From UBA9676 sp963730065 (GTDB lineage: Bacteria; Actinomycetota; Actinomycetes; Streptosporangiales; Streptosporangiaceae), in NCBI GenBank assembly GCA_963730065.1, contig CAVSQL010000017.1:124001-188000 (forward strand): DNA of 64,000 nt, written 5' to 3'. The translations under genes and the position numbers were made by a program. The notes under the pieces were generated by a model, which was given only the letters and a program-made list of their open reading frames with translations, searched no databases and was not told the DNA's origin. This document shows, in pieces, positions 17,267-25,737 of the stretch. Every line of letters starts with the position of its first letter. Positions within the stretch are counted from its first letter, which is position 1.

Positions 17267-18919
17267 ATGGCAAGCAAACGCAGGCTGACTGGAATCGCCG
17301 CGGCAGCGGCGGTATGCGCGCTGATCGCATCGGCGTGCTCGAGCTCAGGGTCGGCCACCACCGAGGGCGGGGTTCTCCGCATCGGAACCACATACCCGAT
17401 CGACTCGCTCAACCCATTCGTGGGCATCTCGGATTACTCGTACATGACGTTTGAGTACATCTATCCGCAGCTCACCCAGTACAACGCGAACTTGGAGATC
17501 GTGCCGGACTTCGCGACCAGCTGGAGCGAGTCGGCCAACGGCCTGACCTGGACCTTCCACACCCGCCCACACGCCAAGTGGTCCGACGGGAAGCCGCTCA
17601 CGGCGGCCGACGCCGCCTGGACCATCAACATGGAGAAGAAGTTCGAGAACGGGCCCACCGCCACCGCGGCAGGCGTGCTCGCGCACCTCACCAGTGCGCA
17701 GGCGACCAGCCCGACCACGCTGGTCATCCACTACTCCCGCCCGGTGGCCAACGTGCTCGCCCAGTTCCAGGGCGAGTCCATCCTGCCCGAGCACATCTGG
17801 AAGAAATACGCCACCGGCAACGGTGCAGCGCTGAAGACATTCAGCAACCCGGTGCCGGTCGTGTCCGGCGGGCCGTTCGTGCTGACCAAGTACGTGCCCA
17901 ACCAGATCGCGCTGTTCTCCCGCAACCCGGACTGGTGGGGGCCGAAACCGCACATCCAGGGGTTCGGCCTGCAGTTCTTCACCGACGACGACGCGATGGT
18001 CTCCGCGCTGGAGCGGGGCCAGATCGACTACAGCGGCGAGTACACGCCACCCACCTCGGTGGCCGCGCTCCGCGCGCACGGCCTGGTGGTGGACACCCGG
18101 CCCAGCCTGTCGATGAAGGACTTCATCATCAACACCAACCCCCACAAGACCGTGCACCGGGAGCTGCTGAACCCGCTGGTCCGCGAGGCGCTTGAATACG
18201 CGACCGACCGCGCGCAGATCATCAAGATCGCCTGGCTGGACTTCGCCCAGCCGGGCAGCACGATCGTCGCGGCCGCCGACGGCCAGTGGCACAATCCGCA
18301 GATCAAGGCGCTGCCGTTCGACCTGGCGAAGGCCAATCAGCTGCTGGACAAGGCCGGCTACAAGATGGGGCCGAACGGGCTGCGGATCGCCGGCGGCCAC
18401 CCGATGTCCTACAACGTGATATTCCCGCCGGACGAACGCGGTGCTGGCGACCGGACGTTCGCGATCCTGCAGGCCGACTGGAAAAAAATTGGGATCGCCA
18501 TCCACCAGCAGAACCTGGACGACGACGCCGCCACCACCGCGATCACCACGCCGAACAACAAGTACCTGACCTTTGACATGGCGATGTGGGACTGGGTTCC
18601 GCCGGTGGATCCGGACTTCATGCTGTCGGTGCTCACCTGCGCTCAGTATGGCGGCTGGAGCGACTCCGGGTTCTGCGACCCCGCCTACGATCGCATGTAT
18701 TCCCAGCAGTCCACGCTCACGTCCGTCAGCCAGCGCCGGGCCCTGATATGGCAGATGCAGCGGGTCATCTACAACGACAGGCCCTACCTCATCCTGGACT
18801 ACCCGGACGTCATCGAGGCGCACTCCAAGCAGTGGACGGGCTTCGTGCCAGCGCCGGTGATGGGCTCGGTCAACTCGCTGTCCATGCAAACCCTGCTGCA
18901 GGTCCACCAGACTGGCTGA
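17267..18919 (+). CDS. Peptide/nickel-type ABC transporter substrate-binding lipoprotein
   Basis: Extracellular solute-binding protein family 5 (DppA/OppA class), 550 residues. ATG 17267 with AGGAG just upstream. Signal peptide KRRLTGIAAAAAVCALIASAC, with a lipobox whose cysteine anchors the protein to the membrane. The family core is visible: VLRIGTTYPIDSLNPF, TFHTRPHAKWSDGKPLTAAD, then the long two-lobed body to TGFVPAPVMGSVNSL. No permease or ATPase genes are next to it, so it must use a transporter coded elsewhere. Divergent from the aminotransferase operon and convergent with an M17 aminopeptidase; the setting suggests uptake of peptides or amino-compound ligands. Confidence 0.93.
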   Translation: MASKRRLTGIAAAAAVCALIASACSSSGSATTEGGVLRIGTTYPIDSLNPFVGISDYSYMTFEYIYPQLTQYNANLEIVPDFATSWSESANGLTWTFHTRPHAKWSDGKPLTAADAAWTINMEKKFENGPTATAAGVLAHLTSAQATSPTTLVIHYSRPVANVLAQFQGESILPEHIWKKYATGNGAALKTFSNPVPVVSGGPFVLTKYVPNQIALFSRNPDWWGPKPHIQGFGLQFFTDDDAMVSALERGQIDYSGEYTPPTSVAALRAHGLVVDTRPSLSMKDFIINTNPHKTVHRELLNPLVREALEYATDRAQIIKIAWLDFAQPGSTIVAAADGQWHNPQIKALPFDLAKANQLLDKAGYKMGPNGLRIAGGHPMSYNVIFPPDERGAGDRTFAILQADWKKIGIAIHQQNLDDDAATTAITTPNNKYLTFDMAMWDWVPPVDPDFMLSVLTCAQYGGWSDSGFCDPAYDRMYSQQSTLTSVSQRRALIWQMQRVIYNDRPYLILDYPDVIEAHSKQWTGFVPAPVMGSVNSLSMQTLLQVHQTG

Positions 18920-18949
18920 CACCGTCACCACGCGGTCGGCTGCTGGACC

Positions 18950-20482
18950 TTAAGAGCTGGCGGCGCGGCCCTCCAGGAACCGCAGCAGCGCCCGGGCGGG
19001 CGATCCGGTGGCGCCTTCGGGCCATAGCCCGGTGCTGTGCTCCAGCCACGCGGTCGAGCCATTGTCGATGTGCACCCACGGGATGCCGGCCGTGAACTCG
19101 CGCAGGAACATCGCGGCCATCACGGTCGAGTCCGGGCCCTGCGCAGGTGTGTTGCGCAAATCGGCGGCGGCCGAAGAGAGAAGCTCGCGGTAAGCGTCGG
19201 GCAGCGGGAGCGGCCAGCCCGGCTCACCGGCCGCCTCACCGGCCTGCAGCACCTCGGCCATCAGCTCCTGGTCGGTGCCGGTCGCCGCCCACAGCGCGGG
19301 GCCAAGGCCGGCCGCGTCGGTCAGGGTAGCCACGTCGATCAGGGCCGCGGGGCTCCGTTCGGCCAGGTAGCCCAGCGCGTCCGCGACCACCAGCCGGCCT
19401 TCGCTGTCGGTGTCCATCACCTCGCTGGTCCGGCCGCCCCGGTGGGTCAGCACGTCGCCGGGCCGCAGGGCGCCGCCGCCGGGCATGTTTTCCGCCAGCG
19501 GGACAACTGCCACCGCGGGCACCGGCAGCGCAAGCCGCGCGGCGGCGATCACTGCCGCGGCAACCGCTGCCCCGCCGGCCATGTCCGCCCGCATCCAGGA
19601 AATCTCGCCCGGATCGCGCTTCAGGTTCAGCCCGCCGGAATCGAAGGTGATCCCCTTGCCAGCGAAGGCCAATGGCCGCCCCTCCGGCCCGGCGTGGGTG
19701 ACCTCCACCAGCCGCGGTGAGTTCCGGCTGCCCTGGCCGACCCCCACGACGCCGCCGAATCCCTCCCGGGCCAGCTCCCCCGCGGTCCAGATCCGTGCCG
19801 CCGCACCGTGCTCAACCGCCCGGGCGGTGATCGTCTCGGCCAGCATCTCCGGCGTGGCCGCACCCGCCGGAGCGTGCACCAGGTCCCGCACCCAGCTGGC
19901 CATCTGTCCGGCCACGATCCCCCGCGCCAGCCCATCCCGCAGGTCACCGTCGCCGTCGGCATGGCCCGGAATGCGATCCCCGCCGGCGCTTCCGACCAGG
20001 AGCGTCAGCGTCCGCGGCGGCACCGGCTGCTGGCCAGCGACGGGCCGGCTGCCCGTCCTGGGCACCCGGTAGCTGCCCAGCAGGAAGCCCTCGGCGGCCG
20101 CCCGCACCGCCCCGGCCCGGTCCTGGCCGAGGAGGCCAAAAGTGGCGGCGGCGTGCGCCGACCCGGCGGCGAGCGCGGCCACCCTCTGGGCCGCGTCGCG
20201 GACGGCCAAGGGCCCAACGTCACCGGCCGGCCCGACCCCGACGGCCACGATCCGGCGCGGCCCGCCGCCGGGCACCAAGAACATGGCGGCGTCGTCCGGC
20301 CGCCCCCGGAACCCCTGCCGGGCCAGCATGCCGGTGAGATCAGCGCCCAGGACCCGCGCGGCCTCCACCGCACCCGGACCTGGATCCGGCCCCGCCGTCC
20401 CCTCGAAGAACGGCACGGCCAGCAAGTCGTCCTGGGTGCTCCCAGCTGCCGCGGACGAGACTTCGATGATCATCGTGTTCAC
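18950..20482 (-). CDS. Leucyl aminopeptidase, M17 family
   Basis: Dinuclear-metal cytosolic aminopeptidase, 510 residues. GTG 20482 has GGAG nine bases upstream; an ATG three codons on is the alternative. The N-terminal macro-like domain covers about 1-180. The catalytic domain shows the metal-binding Lys/Asp in LAFAGKGITFDSGG, the M17 signature as MDTDSEGRLVVADAL (normally NTDAEGRL; here the leading Asn is Asp and Ala is Ser), and the C-terminal AMFLREFTAG...WVHIDNGSTAW. Hydrolyses N-terminal residues from peptides, which fits the neighbouring peptide-type binding protein. Confidence 0.93.
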   Translation of the reverse strand: MNTMIIEVSSAAAGSTQDDLLAVPFFEGTAGPDPGPGAVEAARVLGADLTGMLARQGFRGRPDDAAMFLVPGGGPRRIVAVGVGPAGDVGPLAVRDAAQRVAALAAGSAHAAATFGLLGQDRAGAVRAAAEGFLLGSYRVPRTGSRPVAGQQPVPPRTLTLLVGSAGGDRIPGHADGDGDLRDGLARGIVAGQMASWVRDLVHAPAGAATPEMLAETITARAVEHGAAARIWTAGELAREGFGGVVGVGQGSRNSPRLVEVTHAGPEGRPLAFAGKGITFDSGGLNLKRDPGEISWMRADMAGGAAVAAAVIAAARLALPVPAVAVVPLAENMPGGGALRPGDVLTHRGGRTSEVMDTDSEGRLVVADALGYLAERSPAALIDVATLTDAAGLGPALWAATGTDQELMAEVLQAGEAAGEPGWPLPLPDAYRELLSSAAADLRNTPAQGPDSTVMAAMFLREFTAGIPWVHIDNGSTAWLEHSTGLWPEGATGSPARALLRFLEGRAASS

Positions 20483-20764
20483 AGCCGCTCCAGCGTTTCG
20501 AACACCTCACAGCTCCGTATCTATATGAGGATGCAGGCCGGGTTCTGCAGTCTGTGCCATGACTACCACGATCGAAGAGCTGATGAAGAACGCGGGGCAA
20601 GCACGCCGGAGTAGCGCAGACGATCTAGCTCGCCACTCCCGTCCTCCCGGCAGGTGCCGGGTCTGGCCAGTCAAGCCGCCCGGGCGATGATTTCGGCCCG
20701 CGCCGGCCGTCTGTCTGATCGATCGCGCCGCTGCCGGCGGCCTGAATGCCAGAGGAGTGAGCCG

Positions 20765-20893
20765 ATGGGCAAGGTGCTGGCCGGGATCACCATCTCCGTG
20801 GACGGTTTCATCACCGGGCCTGGCGATGGCCCTGGCTGCGTTCGCGACCTTCATCGACTACCGCGTCAAGAAGTGAAGGCAGGAGGGTCTTGA
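20765..20893 (+). pseudogene. DHFR/RibD-like reductase N-terminal remnant fused to a foreign tail
   Basis: ATG 20765 opens MGKVLAGITISVDGFITGPG, the first strand of RibD-C/dihydrofolate-reductase-like proteins (normally about 190-230 residues). After GDGPGC the family similarity stops. In another frame the DNA from 20827 reads MALAAFATFIDYRVKK and stop, which looks like the end of an unrelated membrane or transporter protein. The simplest reading is a deletion that joined the 5' end of one gene to the 3' end of the next. The stop overlaps the ATG of an intact DHFR-like gene. Confidence 0.6.
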
Positions 20894-21456
20894 TGACCAG
20901 GCTGATCTACTCGGTGATTGCCTCGGCGGACGGCTACGTCGAAGACGCCGGAGGCAGCTTCGGCTGGGCGGCACCCGACGAAGAGGTGTTCCGTTTCGTC
21001 AACGACCTCGAGCGGCCGGTCGGCACCTACCTTTACGGGCGCCGGATGTACGAGACGATGCTCTATTGGGAGACTGCCCACACCGCGCCCGGTCAGCCGC
21101 CGTTCATCCGGGAGTTCACCGGCATCTGGCAGGCTGCCGAGAAGATCGTGTTCTCGAAAACACTCGTATCGGTGTCGAGCGCCAGGACACGGATCGAACG
21201 GGACTTCGATCCCAGCATGGTCCGGCAACTGAAGTCGGTCACCGAGCACGACATGACAGTGGGGGGTGCGGACCTGGCCGGGCAGGCCATCAAGGCCGGG
21301 CTGGTCGACGAGCTGCAGCTGTTCCTGGTTCCCGTCGTCGTCGGAGGCGGCAAGCGAGCGCTCCCCAACGGCGTGCGCTCGGATCTGGAACTACTGGACA
21401 CGCGGCGGTTCGCCAGCGGTGCCGTCTACCTCAGATACCGCCCCACGGCAGCGTGA
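20893..21456 (+). CDS. Dihydrofolate reductase family protein (RibD C-terminal type)
   Basis: NADPH-dependent reductase of the RibD-C/DHFR superfamily, 187 residues, cytoplasmic. ATG 20893 follows AGGAGGG at 20881-20887. The fold is visible: MTRLIYSVIASADGYVEDAGG, YLYGRRMYETMLYWE, AEKIVFSKTL, MTVGGADLAGQAIKAGLVDE (pyridine-nucleotide loop) and LFLVPVVVGGGKRAL. These small proteins are common in actinomycetes, often in pairs, and their substrates are mostly unknown. The truncated paralogue immediately upstream overlaps its start codon. Confidence 0.9.
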   Translation: MTRLIYSVIASADGYVEDAGGSFGWAAPDEEVFRFVNDLERPVGTYLYGRRMYETMLYWETAHTAPGQPPFIREFTGIWQAAEKIVFSKTLVSVSSARTRIERDFDPSMVRQLKSVTEHDMTVGGADLAGQAIKAGLVDELQLFLVPVVVGGGKRALPNGVRSDLELLDTRRFASGAVYLRYRPTAA

Positions 21457-21680
21457 TCACCTCTCAGGGTGCGCAGGCCGATCGGTGCACCCGGATTGCC
21501 ACCCAACCGTGCCAACCTGGCGTCCTGCGGGCCCGGCCCACTCATTCGGCCAAGCAGCAGGTCACAGCCCCCGCTGTCGGCGGCTGCCGATCGCGTTCCG
21601 TGATCATCCTTGGGTTAGGCCATCCGCGGACGTGGCCCGCATCGGAGCCTGGAGGTGTGCCGGCCTCTAGCATCGGGGGC

Positions 21681-22805
21681 GTGCGTATCGCAGGAGCGGT
21701 CCTCGGGGCTGTGATTGTCGCCGCGGTGTGGGTGAATGTGACGACCACCCTGGTAATCCCCCGCGGCCGTGTTGGGTTCATCAGGGTCGTCAACCGGTTT
21801 GTTGACCGGGTGTACACAGCGGCCGGCCGTTTCGTGCGGTCATGGGAGCGGCGTGACGCCCTGCTCGCAAGCCAGCCCATCGCCACCCTGGGCCTGCTGC
21901 TGTTCATCTGGCTGGCCGGCTTTGTGGTCGGCTTCGGGCTGCTGCTATGGCTGCCGGGGGGAAGCTTCCCGGACGCCGTCCGCGAAGCGGCCTCGTCGCT
22001 GTTTACTCTCGGCTTCGTAGCCCGGAGCGGGACGGAGCCGAGCGTCGTCGATGTCGCTGCAGCCGCCTCCGGGCTGGTCATCGTGGCCCTTCAGATCGCC
22101 TACCTGCCCACGCTGTACGCCGCCTACAATCGCCGCGAAACGGAGGTTACGCTGCTTGGCCCGCGTGCCGGGAGCCCTTCGTGGGGTCCGGAACTGCTGG
22201 CGAGGGCGCAGATGGCGCGCGGTATCGATCAGTTGACGGTCATCTACCAGGCCTGGGAGCGATGGTCGGCCGACGTGGCGGAGTCGCACTCAAGCTATCC
22301 GTCGCTGCTGCGCTTCCGGTCCCCCGAACCGCATAGCTCATGGGTTGTTTCGCAGCTGGCTGTCATGGACGCCGCCGCCCTGCACATGGCCGCATGCCCG
22401 GCCAGCGCGCCGTTCACCTCCCGGCTGTGCGTGCAGATGGGCTTCACCTGTCTGCGGAAGCTGACCCGCACGCTGCGGATTCCCGTTGACGAGGATCCGC
22501 GGCCCGATGACCCGATCCGGCTGAGCTGGCAGGAGTTCATGGCGGGCTGGGAGCGGATCACATCCGCAGGATTCCCTGTCGAGCGGACCGCCGAGCAGGC
22601 CTGGCCACACTTCCGGGGATGGCGGGTCAATTACGAGGCAGCTGCCTACAAGCTGGCCGACGGCCTCGACGCCGTCCCCGCCCGCTGGTCAGGTCCCCGC
22701 CGCCACCGATGGGGGCCATTCGAGCCCCGCAGGCTCACCAACCGCACCCCCGAGCACCCCGAGGGCCAGCCCGCCACGCCACGCGATCCCCTCCCCGGCG
22801 GGTAG
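21681..22805 (+). CDS. Integral membrane protein with a pore-like segment, cytoplasmic C-terminal domain
   Basis: 374 residues from GTG 21681. Membrane segments: residues about 2-24 (IAGAVLGAVIVAAVWVNV), about 72-95 (IATLGLLLFIWLAGFVVGFG) and about 125-145 (AAASGLVIVALQIAYLP). Between the last two lies EAASSLFTLGFVARSG, positioned like the pore loop of two-helix cation channels, but without the canonical TVGYG filter. The remaining 220 residues are soluble and contain conserved-looking Trp/His-rich helices. I do not recognise a named family; a channel-related function is inference from topology alone. Monocistronic, with no ribosome site stronger than GGGGG upstream. Confidence 0.65.
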   Translation: MRIAGAVLGAVIVAAVWVNVTTTLVIPRGRVGFIRVVNRFVDRVYTAAGRFVRSWERRDALLASQPIATLGLLLFIWLAGFVVGFGLLLWLPGGSFPDAVREAASSLFTLGFVARSGTEPSVVDVAAAASGLVIVALQIAYLPTLYAAYNRRETEVTLLGPRAGSPSWGPELLARAQMARGIDQLTVIYQAWERWSADVAESHSSYPSLLRFRSPEPHSSWVVSQLAVMDAAALHMAACPASAPFTSRLCVQMGFTCLRKLTRTLRIPVDEDPRPDDPIRLSWQEFMAGWERITSAGFPVERTAEQAWPHFRGWRVNYEAAAYKLADGLDAVPARWSGPRRHRWGPFEPRRLTNRTPEHPEGQPATPRDPLPGG

Positions 22806-22964
22806 CCGCACCGAACGGCGGTGATGAGTGCGTTCTCGGCGCGGCACACGGCCGATCATCGGCCTGCTCAACGGCGACGACCACCGCCGTGTTGATCACG
22901 CCACTCGCCTGTGGCTCGAATAATCGCCGACGCGCTGCGGGCCAGCGACGGCCAGCAGAGGCGC

Positions 22965-23633
22965 TCAGCTTGGTGGGACGAGCTCATCGAGCACGTCCGC
23001 GAGACCGGCCAGATCAGGCAGCTCCCGCGTTGGCCCAGGCCCGGCCCGCTCGGCGAGGCGGTTGATCCAGATCGAGCGAATGCCAAGGTCGTGGGCAGGC
23101 ACGATGTCATGGAAATAGCTCTGAGCGACGTGGACGTGGCGGGACTTGTCGGCGCCGGTCGACTCATAGAAGGCACGCCAGTGCCCATGAGCGGGCTTGT
23201 ACGAGCCGATCTCGGATGCGGCGATCGCCCGTTCGAACGGCACGCCGATGGCCTGCAGCGAGGCCTCGATCAGGCCGCGATCGCTGTTCGAGAGCGCGAC
23301 AAGCTTCCAGCCCCGCTCGTGGGCCTCGGCCAGCGCGCCCGGCACCTCAGCGAACACTGGCCAATTGGGAAGGGAGCGGCCCAGCGCATCTTCCTCTTCC
23401 GGAGGAAGAGTAACCCCCACCTCAGATGCCAGCTCTCCAAGTACGGTCGCCATCACATGCCGGTAGCTCCAGGTAGGGTGCTCGCTCTGTACCTGCGGCT
23501 CAATCACGTGGTAACGCGCAAGTAGCTGCTCGCTCACCGATGCACCGAAGAGGCGGCCAAGCTCGGCCCGGATGCCGGCATTCCAATCGACCAGCGTCCC
23601 GTAACAATCGAACGTCGCCCATCGCGGCGCCAT
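22965..23633 (-). CDS. HAD-family hydrolase, haloacid dehalogenase type II
   Basis: 222 residues from ATG 23633 (MAPRWATFDCYGTLVDW). HAD motif I is FDCYGTLVDW with the Asp nucleophile, motif II the LVALSNSDRG strand with Ser, the motif III lysine in SEIGSYKPAHGHW, and motif IV around VAQSYFHDIVPAHDLG. This is the type II haloacid dehalogenase pattern; many members are small-molecule phosphatases instead. Cytoplasmic, single gene, convergent with the membrane protein. Confidence 0.88.
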   Translation of the reverse strand: MAPRWATFDCYGTLVDWNAGIRAELGRLFGASVSEQLLARYHVIEPQVQSEHPTWSYRHVMATVLGELASEVGVTLPPEEEDALGRSLPNWPVFAEVPGALAEAHERGWKLVALSNSDRGLIEASLQAIGVPFERAIAASEIGSYKPAHGHWRAFYESTGADKSRHVHVAQSYFHDIVPAHDLGIRSIWINRLAERAGPGPTRELPDLAGLADVLDELVPPS

Positions 23634-23835
23634 CGGCCAAACATAGGCAAGACGCCCGCAACAGCACAAGCCCATCGTGGGCCGGCCTGGCGTTCCTGCT
23701 GGTGAGCCGGGAACCTCACAGGCAGGCTCAGACTACGCACGAGCCGGCCGGCGTCGCCGCGCCGGAATGTCCTTGCGATGCGGCAGGTTCCACCTGCCGG
23801 CCAGCCGAGCCTGGTCGCTCGGCAGTAGCCTATGG

Positions 23836-23866
23836 GATATCGGTGCCGGTACCGAGTGCCGATATC
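23836..23866. promoter_or_regulatory. Inverted repeat upstream of pspA-like gene
   Basis: GATATCGG (23836-23843) and CCGATATC (23859-23866) are perfect 8-bp arms with a 15-base spacer containing GGTACC, 66 bases before the PspA-like ATG. A second stem, CGGCAGGT/ACCTGCCG, lies about 50 bases further upstream (about 23781-23799). The first is placed like an operator of the PspA-like gene; no regulator gene adjoins it. Confidence 0.4.
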
Positions 23867-23931
23867 GGCCCGGAGCCGGCCCGGCACCGGGCTTGGCGCA
23901 GCCGGTCCATCATCGGCGAGGAGCAGCCGAA

Positions 23932-24675
23932 ATGAGCCTTTTCCAGCGGGCCCACGAGATAGTGCAGGCCAAGGCCAACAAGGCGCTCGACGCCGCCGAG
24001 AAGCCCGACGAGATGCTCGATCTTTCTTACGAGCAGATGCTCGATCAGCTCACCCAGGTCCGCCGGGGGCTGGTGGACATCGCCGCGTCGCGCAAGCAGA
24101 TCGAGCTGCAGGAGCAGCAACTCCAGCATTCGGTGGACCACCTCCAGGACCAGGCCAAGGCGGCGCTGGCCCAGGGCAGGGAGGATCTGGCGAGGGAGGC
24201 TCTCTCCCGCAAGGCCGCCGCCCAGGCCCAGATCGACGCGATGGAGCCCCAGCATCAGCAGCTCACTGAGCAGGAGCAGAAGCTTGAGCAGACCCTCGCC
24301 GCGCTGCAAAAGAGGGTGAACGATTTCCGGACGCAGAAGGAAGTGCTGAAGGCCCAGTACACCGCGGCGAAGGCCGAGAGCTCGGTAGGCGAGAGCGCGG
24401 CGGGGATCTCGAAGACCTTTGGGGACTCGGGCGAGGAGCTCCAGCGGGCGCAAGACAAGATCGCCACAATGCAGGCCCGCGCCGGTGCCGTCGACGAGCT
24501 GATCCAGTCCGGAGTGCTCGAAGACGTCGGGGGAGATACCGACGACATCCAGAAGGAGCTCGATGAAGCCGGGTCGGCCGCCGAGGTGGACAAGGAGCTT
24601 GCGGCGCTCAAGGCCGAGATCGGCCCGGGCGGCTCACCCTCACCGCCGGAGCTAACTACGGGCGCCGGGAGCTGA
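23932..24675 (+). CDS. PspA/IM30 (ESCRT-III-like) membrane-stress protein
   Basis: 247 residues from ATG 23932 (MSLFQRAHEIVQAKANKALD), starting with the amphipathic helix that binds stressed membrane. Long coiled coil rich in Gln/Glu/Lys from about residue 25 to 185, as in phage-shock protein A/Vipp1. The C-terminal part (VDELIQSGVLED, DDIQKELDEAG) carries short helices and a disordered Pro/Gly end. PspA proteins bind anionic membranes and limit proton leak under envelope stress. In this genome segment it is not followed by pspB/C or clgR-like genes; a well-formed inverted repeat upstream may control it. Confidence 0.92.
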   Translation: MSLFQRAHEIVQAKANKALDAAEKPDEMLDLSYEQMLDQLTQVRRGLVDIAASRKQIELQEQQLQHSVDHLQDQAKAALAQGREDLAREALSRKAAAQAQIDAMEPQHQQLTEQEQKLEQTLAALQKRVNDFRTQKEVLKAQYTAAKAESSVGESAAGISKTFGDSGEELQRAQDKIATMQARAGAVDELIQSGVLEDVGGDTDDIQKELDEAGSAAEVDKELAALKAEIGPGGSPSPPELTTGAGS

Positions 24676-24866
24676 CGCCGGCGCATCAGGTGGCGCGCCA
24701 CACGGGGTGACGGCCGACCTGTTCGCGGGCCTGCCCATGAGCTGGCATAGGCGTTCAAGCCGGGCGTCGCGGCTGGGTGACGCGCATCACATCCTGCGGG
24801 CTGTCACATGTCACTGGGCCGTTGTGTCAACGGGGTGTAGCCGACAACAACGGCAAGGAGATAACC

Positions 24867-25340
24867 ATGGACGCCCGGCTCAACCTTTACGGCAACACGG
24901 TTGCGGCGAAGTTCGCGAAGTACATCAACTCGGCGGGAGCCGTTCTGCAGGATTCGGCCCTGCCGGCCACGACCCAGGAGCTGGTGAAGATCCGGGCCAG
25001 CCAGATCAACGGCTGCGGCTTCTGCACCGACATGCACACCAAGGACGCCTTGCACGCGGGGGAAAGCCAGCAGCGGCTGAACCTGGTCGCGGTGTGGGGG
25101 GAGGCCAAGGTCTTCACCGAGGCCGAGCGGGCCGCGCTGGAGCTCACCGAGCAGGGCACCCGCATCGCCGACGCCGCCGGCGGCGTCACCGACGAGGCCT
25201 GGGCGAACGCGGCCAAACACCACGACGACGAGCAGCTCGCCACGCTGGTGGCGCTCATCGCCCTCATCAACACCTACAACCGCATGAACGTCATCACCCA
25301 GCAGCCCGCCGGCGACTACCAGCCCGGCCAGTGGGGATAA
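24867..25340 (+). CDS. Carboxymuconolactone decarboxylase/AhpD-like protein
   Basis: 157 residues from ATG 24867 with AAGGAG upstream. The alkylhydroperoxidase D-like core has the redox motif CGFCTDMH (C-x-x-C-x-x-x-H) at about residues 50-57, and the preceding TTQELVKIRASQINGCGFC helix is typical. Such proteins reduce peroxides or act in gamma-carboxymuconolactone chemistry; with the CxxC and His intact I favour a peroxidase-like role. Single gene, cytoplasmic. The next gene on the other strand is a truncated universal stress protein. Confidence 0.9.
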   Translation: MDARLNLYGNTVAAKFAKYINSAGAVLQDSALPATTQELVKIRASQINGCGFCTDMHTKDALHAGESQQRLNLVAVWGEAKVFTEAERAALELTEQGTRIADAAGGVTDEAWANAAKHHDDEQLATLVALIALINTYNRMNVITQQPAGDYQPGQWG

Positions 25341-25355
25341 CTGCGCGGACCGGCG

Positions 25356-25658
25356 TCATTCCGAGCGCCAGGTACACACCGCGATGGGATCCGCCTGGCC
25401 GGGTCCGGCCAGCCGTGGTGAGGCCAGGGTCCCGGATGGCCTGCTCCGGGTCCCGCGCCGGTCCTTTTCTATTTCGGTGATAGCGCCGGGCGACAGCATG
25501 GCGACGCTGGATAGGTACGCCACGTACACGACGGCGATGCGGCCGATCCGGCCCTGCAGCAGGCGGACCGCGCCGTCGAGCGCCCGGATTGCGGGAGGAG
25601 ACCCGTCATACCCGACCACGAGGTGCAGGAACCCCGTGGGCGGCGCGGCAGAGGTCAT
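25356..25658 (-). pseudogene. Universal stress protein, N-terminal half only
   Basis: From ATG 25658 (GTG 25697 also open) the product begins LHLVVGYDGSPPAIRALDGA and continues VYVAYLSSVAMLSPGAI TEIEKD, the first half of a UspA fold (ATP-binding proteins usually about 140-160 residues). After about residue 57 the sequence becomes an unrelated Arg/Pro-rich tail and stops at 25356. The second half with the G-x-x-G-x9-G ATP loop is absent. I read a truncation by deletion; the remaining peptide should not fold as a full USP. Confidence 0.6.
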
Positions 25659-25737
25659 GGTGGTAAAGCTAGTCCCGGTGTCATTTCGTGGTGTCACTGG
25701 GTTGTTTCACTCCCCGTGATCTGCCATCGGCGTCGTT

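Noticed and set aside
20559..20690. 43-codon frame starting MTTTIEELMKNAGQ
   Set aside because: Start context is fair, but the frame becomes random Arg/Pro codons after about 25 residues and has no family; could be a scrap.
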